Below are positions 5,397 to 8,872 of a stretch of DNA of 8,872 bases, in pieces (the stretch's first letter is position 1; each line of letters begins with the position of its first letter). Below the pieces are notes generated by a model. The model saw nothing but the letters and a program-made list of their open reading frames with translations. It did no database searches and was not told where the DNA came from. Source of the stretch: JBFYTX01 sp964442335 (lineage in GTDB: Bacteria > Chloroflexota > Dehalococcoidia > Dehalococcoidales > RBG-16-60-22); the NCBI GenBank assembly GCA_964442335.1, contig CAYTZI010000094.1:1-8872 (forward strand). Direction: 5' to 3'. The position numbers and the translations under genes were made by a program.

Positions 5397-6245
5397 CTCC
5401 CCCGCCACCCAATCCGGCACGTCCACCGTGCCCATGATAACCGGCTTTTGATGGCAATCGCTGCCGCCGGTCATCAGCAGGTTGTGCTCCCGGCAGAACT
5501 CGATATAGTGCCGCGTGGTCGCCGCGTCGTGGCGCGAGTGCCAGCACTCCACACCGTCGATAAGCCCGAGCATGTTTTTACGGATGATTTCCGTTTGCAC
5601 GGTCAAGTTCTTAGTCACGCTGATTAATGAAGTCCCGTTGGGGTCGTTGGGGTGGGCGAGAACGATTTTTCCGCCGGCTTTCCTTACCAGCGCCGAGGCA
5701 TCTTCAAGGGACAGGGGGTACTTGGGGACGTCGCATTTTACCAGGTATTTATCGAAGGCTTCCTGCCGGCTGGCCACGATGCCCTTCTTTATCAGGTAAT
5801 CGGCGATGTGCGGCCGTCCCACCGCGCCGTCGACGCTTTCCTGGATTTTTCTCATGTCTTCGCCGGTAAGCAGCGGCAGGCGCTCCTTCTGGAACTCGAC
5901 GTTCAGATTGTCCATAATCTGCCGCGCCCTTTTTTCGCGGTACTCCTTAGCCAGGCGCAGCTTCTCTTTGAGCGCGATATTATGATAATCGTACCCGTAG
6001 CCAAGGAAATCGAGGGAAAACGACTTCCCCCGATAGGGGAACGTCACGTTCAGCTCCACGCCGGTGATATAGCGGATGCCGTGCTTTTCCGCCAGGGAGA
6101 CAGCCCTCCCCTGATACTCTATGGAATCGTGGTCGGTGATAGAAAGGAAATCGATATGGCGCCGGGCGGCCTCGAGGAACACCTCCTCCATCGTGAAAGT
6201 CCCGTCGGAGCCGGTGGCAGTATGGATATGAAGGTCTATTTTCAC
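5385..6245 (-). CDS. PHP-domain metal-dependent phosphoesterase
   Basis: 286 residues, close to the usual length of the YciV/RNase AM-like branch of stand-alone PHP proteins, which hydrolyse phosphoesters such as nucleoside 3',5'-bisphosphates or short RNA 5' ends. Metal-binding motifs are all visible: DLHIHT (4-9), TDHD (37-40), GVEL with Glu64, GRPH near 143-146, LAHP near 196-199, a W-H-S-R-H segment near 236-240, and SDCH (262-265). An insertion of charged helix (about 90-135) follows the Glu motif, as in that branch. Substrate not determined. The start is GTG (6245-6243); purine-rich AAGGGGATAGG immediately upstream acts as ribosome binding site and is itself the edge of repeat copy D. 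An intrinsic terminator lies between it and the kinase gene upstream, so expression may depend on read-through. Confidence 0.88.
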   Translation of the reverse strand: MKIDLHIHTATGSDGTFTMEEVFLEAARRHIDFLSITDHDSIEYQGRAVSLAEKHGIRYITGVELNVTFPYRGKSFSLDFLGYGYDYHNIALKEKLRLAKEYREKRARQIMDNLNVEFQKERLPLLTGEDMRKIQESVDGAVGRPHIADYLIKKGIVASRQEAFDKYLVKCDVPKYPLSLEDASALVRKAGGKIVLAHPNDPNGTSLISVTKNLTVQTEIIRKNMLGLIDGVECWHSRHDAATTRHYIEFCREHNLLMTGGSDCHQKPVIMGTVDVPDWVAGEFIY

Positions 6246-6247
6246 CC

Positions 6248-6314
6248 TATCCCCTTAATCCCCTTCCCCTCGAGGGGAAGGGGAGGTAAAAAGTGAGGGG
6301 GCGAAGCCCCCTCA
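6248..6314. repeat. Palindromic repeat (copy D) in front of the PHP gene
   Basis: It contains a 26-bp perfect palindrome (6259-6284, centre CTCGAG) and a stem with GAA loop (6294-6302 with 6306-6314). The core GAGGGGGCGAAGCCCCCTC (6295-6313) is identical over 19 bases to the core in copy A (1138-1156). The C-rich left edge reaches to within a few bases of the PHP start codon and supplies its purine-rich ribosome binding site on the minus strand. Confidence 0.65.
6288..6314 (-). terminator. Intrinsic terminator after the kinase gene
   Basis: Read on the minus strand, a 9-bp GC-rich stem (6314-6306 with 6302-6294, loop TTC) is followed after two bases by TTTTT (6292-6288). It begins 10 nt after the kinase stop codon. 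This is the best intrinsic terminator in the window and is built from repeat copy D. Confidence 0.7.
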
Positions 6315-6323
6315 TACTCTCCC

Positions 6324-6923
6324 TTACATATTTTCCCTCGTAATATACCACTCGTCCGGCGGGTCCTCGGTCGTGTCCACCACCAGGTGAATGACTTTCA
6401 GGCCCGGAATCCGCTCCTTGAGGTCGGCGATGTCAACCGCTTCGAACTTCTTTTTATTGTTGAGATAGGCTTCCTCGGTGAGGGCGTTGGAGACGTAGTT
6501 TTCCTTATCCCGCGCCAGTATGCGCCTTATCGATACCTCCTGCGGGCAGTCCGTCTGTAAAATTACGAAGGTCTTGCCGTGCCTGGCGGCGATGGCGGCC
6601 GCCCTCTGCCTGAGCTCCCGCGTGACGAAGGTGGCATCCAGGATGACGATATCATTGTCTTTCAGGGCCTCGTCCGCCTGCTCGAACATGACGTCGTAGA
6701 CCTGCGTGCGCTTCTTCATATCGCCCGCTACTTTGCTATCGAAGACGTCCTGGCCTCTGAGCACCTCCAGCCGGATGAGGTCGCTCCGCAGGAGCCGGCC
6801 GCCCCTGATTTTATTGACCTCCTCGGTGGTCTCCGTTTTCCACGTCCCCGGCAGGCCGCAAGCGATGAGGAGGAAAGCGGGGGGCAGGCTGGTCTTTATA
6901 TATTCCGCGAAAGGCTCTCTCAT
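6324..6923 (-). CDS. AAA_33-type P-loop kinase-like protein (COG0645-like)
   Basis: 199 residues. Seen: P-loop GLPGTWKT (23-30), RSDLIR (46-51), a Walker B-like strand IVILDATF (92-99) with Asp96, and Arg-rich lid elements (RRILARDKEN, about 132-141). This is the layout of small zeta-toxin/AAA_33-type predicted kinases that phosphorylate a small molecule or nucleic acid end; the substrate is unknown. Odd: the P-loop glycine just before Lys29 is Trp28 (codon TGG, 6842-6840). In many bacteria a kinase of this type is the C-terminal half of a protein whose N-terminal half is the phosphotransferase encoded two genes upstream. ATG 6923 has GAGGT about 7 nt upstream and lies 16 nt after the lipoprotein stop, so the three genes form one operon. 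Confidence 0.8.
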   Translation of the reverse strand: MREPFAEYIKTSLPPAFLLIACGLPGTWKTETTEEVNKIRGGRLLRSDLIRLEVLRGQDVFDSKVAGDMKKRTQVYDVMFEQADEALKDNDIVILDATFVTRELRQRAAAIAARHGKTFVILQTDCPQEVSIRRILARDKENYVSNALTEEAYLNNKKKFEAVDIADLKERIPGLKVIHLVVDTTEDPPDEWYITRENM

Positions 6924-6939
6924 TTTAAGACCTCGCTTT

Positions 6940-7464
6940 CTAAATGTAACCTGACCTGGCCTCCGGCAGCTGCTTATATTCCTCCCTGGACTCGATGATG
7001 CCTTTGATTAAAGAAATCAGCTCCCTGAGACTATCGGCCCTGGCTTCGCTGTTGGTGACCTTTTCCGACCACAGCAACTCCTTGGTCTCCCCGCCGGAAA
7101 TCACCTTAAAATAATAAGTAGAATAAGGCGTCACCCTTTCCTCAATCTCGCCGCTGGGCAGAATGACCGAGAATTTATCCGGGTAGTGAAAAAAGTCGAT
7201 TTCTATCATTTTTTGGTAGATTTTATCCTTCTCCTCTTGAGTCAGGGATAGCGGTATGGTAACGGGCGCATCGAGCCCCATGTCTTTAGTAAAGGTCCCC
7301 TTAAACGTATCCAGAGTGTTCCTGCCGCTGAAGCCGTATTTAAAGATAAAGTTGAAATCACCGGCGACCATGGTGCTGGCGCCGGCGTTGCCGGAGCCGC
7401 AGGCCGTCAGCCCGGCGATAAGTACTATCAATAAAGCGATTACTACGACGTGGATATTCCTCAT
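6940..7464 (-). CDS. Lipoprotein of unknown function
   Basis: 174 residues from ATG 7464. The N-terminus MRNIHVVVIALLIVLIAGLT followed by A-C is a clear lipoprotein signal peptide with lipobox L-T-A-C and lipidated Cys22; the next residues are GSGNAGAS, a typical flexible tether. An open frame extends upstream to 7590, but that stretch overlaps the phosphotransferase and lacks signal features, so the internal ATG is preferred. A weak AGGGA lies about 11 nt before it. The mature part (about 35-174) looks like a compact alpha/beta domain with strands such as DFNFIFKYGF and YYFKVISGG and a C-terminal helix rich in Arg/Glu. I do not recognise the family. It is 7 nt downstream of the phosphotransferase gene and 16 nt upstream of the kinase gene. 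Expected location: outer face of the membrane, with a soluble domain. Confidence 0.8.
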   Translation of the reverse strand: MRNIHVVVIALLIVLIAGLTACGSGNAGASTMVAGDFNFIFKYGFSGRNTLDTFKGTFTKDMGLDAPVTIPLSLTQEEKDKIYQKMIEIDFFHYPDKFSVILPSGEIEERVTPYSTYYFKVISGGETKELLWSEKVTNSEARADSLRELISLIKGIIESREEYKQLPEARSGYI

Positions 7465-7471
7465 TTTATAG

Positions 7472-8482
7472 CTATCCCTGAATATACGTTTCCGCCAGTG
7501 TAAAATAGCTCCGGGCGTTGGCCTTGATTTTCTCCTTTTCCCCGGCGGGTATATGGGGGTCGTCATACTGGAAGCAGTTGATTTTACCACGCACGTAAGC
7601 GCGGTAGCACTTGAAGAAGTTGAGCAGCTTCACCAGCTCTTTATCGCCGCTTGCCCTGACGTACGCCCGGATAAACACACCAGCGAGGTCGCTCCGCCCA
7701 AAGTGGTCGAGGTCCATGGCCAGGAAAGCCACCTCCGCGGCGACGTCGGTATACCTGAGCCGGTCGATGAACTCAACGCAGTCGTAGATGCAGATGCCGT
7801 TATCGTAGAAGCAGATATGCGCGGCATGGAGGTCGCCGTGGCAGTCCCGCACGCGCCCCCCGTCCATGCGCCGGTGAAAAAGCGCGTCATTATCTTTGAT
7901 AAAGCCTTCCGTGTAGGCCTTAATGCGCCGGTAGGTATCCGGCCCGATGATAACATCAAAATACTTATCCGTCTGGTCGAAGTTTTCCTGAGTGTTCTGG
8001 ATAACGGCGTCGATGCCGCCGGCAGCGGCGATTTCCTCGCTGGTAGCCGCTTTTTGATGGAAATCGGCGACGGTCTCCGCCACTTTCTCAATCATCGCGC
8101 CGGTGACTTTATTCCGCCCGATGAGGGCGTCCAGCATCCTTTCCTGAGGCAGGCGGCGCATACGGACGGCGTATTCCCGTGCCTCCCCTTTTCCCCCGAT
8201 GATAAAGCGGCCCTTTTCCGCGGTGACGGGGACAACGCCCAGGTAGGCACGGGCGCAGAGCCTGCGGTTGAGCTCGACCTCCCTATAACAGTAGAAACGG
8301 CGTTTCTCGAGCGTGGTGTAGTCGAGGAAGCCCATGTCCACCGGCTTCTTGATTTTATAAACGTAGTCGCCGGCGAGGAGGACGTAGGAAATCTGCGTCT
8401 GTACCAGTTCGACTCTCTGAGGAGGCTCGGGATAAACTTCGGGGTCGAGCAGGGCTTTAATCAGCTCCGGCAATTCGGACAT
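7472..8482 (-). CDS. Aminoglycoside-phosphotransferase-like protein (COG2187 type)
   Basis: 336 residues with a protein-kinase-like (APH) fold. Seen: VYKIKKP (41-47) with probable nucleotide-binding Lys43, catalytic-loop HGDLHAAH (215-222) with Asp217, and metal-binding YDCVEF with Asp234, followed by RYTDVAAEVAFLAMDL typical of COG2187. The Asn expected five residues after the catalytic Asp is His222; a His here is, to my knowledge, common in this group. COG2187 proteins phosphorylate an unknown small molecule and are not proven resistance enzymes. They are often fused to a C-terminal P-loop kinase; here the protein stops after the APH domain and the kinase is a separate gene 549 bp downstream. 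ATG 8482 gives an N-terminus (LPELIKALLDPEVYP) typical of the family, but no Shine-Dalgarno is visible before it. It probably heads the operon. Confidence 0.88.
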   Translation of the reverse strand: MSELPELIKALLDPEVYPEPPQRVELVQTQISYVLLAGDYVYKIKKPVDMGFLDYTTLEKRRFYCYREVELNRRLCARAYLGVVPVTAEKGRFIIGGKGEAREYAVRMRRLPQERMLDALIGRNKVTGAMIEKVAETVADFHQKAATSEEIAAAGGIDAVIQNTQENFDQTDKYFDVIIGPDTYRRIKAYTEGFIKDNDALFHRRMDGGRVRDCHGDLHAAHICFYDNGICIYDCVEFIDRLRYTDVAAEVAFLAMDLDHFGRSDLAGVFIRAYVRASGDKELVKLLNFFKCYRAYVRGKINCFQYDDPHIPAGEKEKIKANARSYFTLAETYIQG

Positions 8483-8493
8483 GATAATGACCA

Positions 8494-8523
8494 GTTAACA
8501 GTAAACGGTTTACAGTTTACAGT
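8494..8523. repeat. GTAAAC/GTTTAC inverted-repeat cluster upstream of the phosphotransferase
   Basis: Variants of one 7-nt unit follow each other: GTTAACA, GTAAAC (8501-8506), GGTTTAC (8507-8513), AGTTTAC (8514-8520). The middle pair forms a palindrome at 8501-8513. It lies 12-40 nt before the ATG, where a ribosome binding site would be expected. It may be an operator, a translational control hairpin or a simple intergenic repeat. Confidence 0.4.
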
Positions 8524-8575
8524 CCTCCACCAACCACCAGTTCAGAATAGACTGACAACAACGAACCGAAAGCCG

Positions 8576-8674
8576 TTACTTCCCGGCTGTTTTAGCTTCG
8601 GCCCGTCTTTTTTCACTGGCCCTTTTCGCCGCTTTAAGGTGCTTGTGCCAGGCGTTCCTTTTCGTTTTATTCAT
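8576..8674 (-). CDS. Small highly basic peptide (32 aa)
   Basis: ATG 8674 to TAA gives MNKTKRNAWHKHLKAAKRAS followed by EKRRAEAKTAGK. About 13 of 32 residues are Lys, Arg or His, with Trp9 and regular helical Lys/Ala spacing. Composition is like that of small ribosome- or nucleic-acid-associated peptides, but I cannot assign a family. It starts 20 nt after the DUF6485-like gene. No clear Shine-Dalgarno precedes it; an AT-rich TATATTATTATTG run lies directly before the ATG. Its coding status rests on codon composition and position only. Confidence 0.5.
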   Translation of the reverse strand: MNKTKRNAWHKHLKAAKRASEKRRAEAKTAGK

Positions 8675-8694
8675 CAATAATAATATAGCCTAAA

Positions 8695-8872
8695 TCAGCG
8701 TCTGCCGCCACTGTTGTTTACCCAATCCGCGAACCTTCCGAAAGAGCGGTCGTACGTTATTTCTATTTCCGGAGGAAAAACGCAGGCGGGCAGCTCGTCC
8801 ATCGCCAGATGGTAGGCGATGCACTCGCAGCACTTGCCCTTGCGCGGGCAGGGCTCGTAGGTGCAGTTGCAG
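8695..8872 (-). CDS. DUF6485-like cysteine-rich protein (C-terminal part, cut by window edge)
   Basis: 58 complete residues to the TGA stop. The readable part starts CNCTYEPCPRKGKCCECIAY and continues HLAMDELPACVFPPEIE, then TYDRSFGRFADWV. The Cys spacing C-x-C-x4-C-x5-CC-x2-C with a later LPAC, followed by YDRS, fits my recollection of the small DUF6485 family, probably a metal-binding protein of unknown function. Seven cysteines are visible (six in the first cluster, one in LPAC). The start is outside the window. It is followed by the 32-residue peptide on the same strand. Confidence 0.7.
   Translation of the reverse strand, partial: CNCTYEPCPRKGKCCECIAYHLAMDELPACVFPPEIEITYDRSFGRFADWVNNSGGRR

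Noticed and set aside
5652..6296. 214-codon plus-strand open frame opposite the PHP gene
   Set aside because: All PHP metal-binding motifs are on the minus strand, and this frame extends into repeat copy D.
7465..7590. Upstream extension of the lipoprotein gene to 7590
   Set aside because: The extra 42 residues overlap the phosphotransferase and are basic and low in complexity. They would bury the lipoprotein signal peptide internally.
8578..8595. Terminator after the 32-residue peptide (AGCCG/CGGCT stem)
   Set aside because: The stem is only 5 bp, overlaps the end of the coding frame and has no T-tract on the coding strand.
7553..8680. 375-codon plus-strand open frame opposite the phosphotransferase
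   Set aside because: It is antisense to a gene with clear catalytic motifs and runs through the repeat cluster and the small basic ORF. Its Val/Asp/Gly-rich composition is typical of a shadow frame.

Overview
The window looks like part of a bacterial chromosome of moderately high GC (roughly 60% in the coding lines counted by hand). The protein set recalls Chloroflexota, most likely Dehalococcoidia: orphan winged-helix response regulators, a SipW-type signal peptide, a DUF6485-like cysteine-rich protein, and a phosphotransferase with a small P-loop kinase. This placement rests on recall of family style, not on a search. No rRNA, tRNA, CRISPR array or recognisable transposase is visible.

Left part (1-2036, all minus strand): the start of a SipW-type exported protein is cut by the window edge. 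Upstream of it lie two OmpR-type response regulators separated by a 534-bp spacer. Both regulators lack the phosphoacceptor aspartate and no histidine kinase is nearby, so they look like orphan, phosphorylation-independent regulators. The spacer holds a 183-bp element with inverted ends that looks like a non-autonomous repeat.

Middle (2037-4811): a 490-bp divergent intergenic region with promoters on both strands, a pair of direct repeats and a solo repeat arm leads into a compact plus-strand operon. It encodes a NodI/Drr-type ABC ATPase, its ABC-2 permease and a dUTPase/dCTP-deaminase-family protein. The ATPase has Gln where the H-loop His is expected. The operon ends in a hairpin-rich repeat that separates it from convergent genes.

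Right part (4812-8872, all minus): in transcription order these are a DUF6485-like protein (partial), a 32-residue basic peptide, a COG2187-type phosphotransferase, a lipoprotein, a P-loop kinase, a PHP-domain phosphoesterase and an AT-rich HhH protein. The phosphotransferase and kinase are domains often fused in one protein elsewhere; here they are separate genes flanking a lipoprotein gene. A strong intrinsic terminator lies after the kinase. The HhH gene is clearly lower in GC than its surroundings and has its own promoter, so it is probably a recent arrival.

A GC-rich, stem-loop-forming repeat family recurs at four intergenic sites (1056-1238, 2364-2429, 4717-4797, 6248-6314). It is the main structure in the window that gene calls do not explain.
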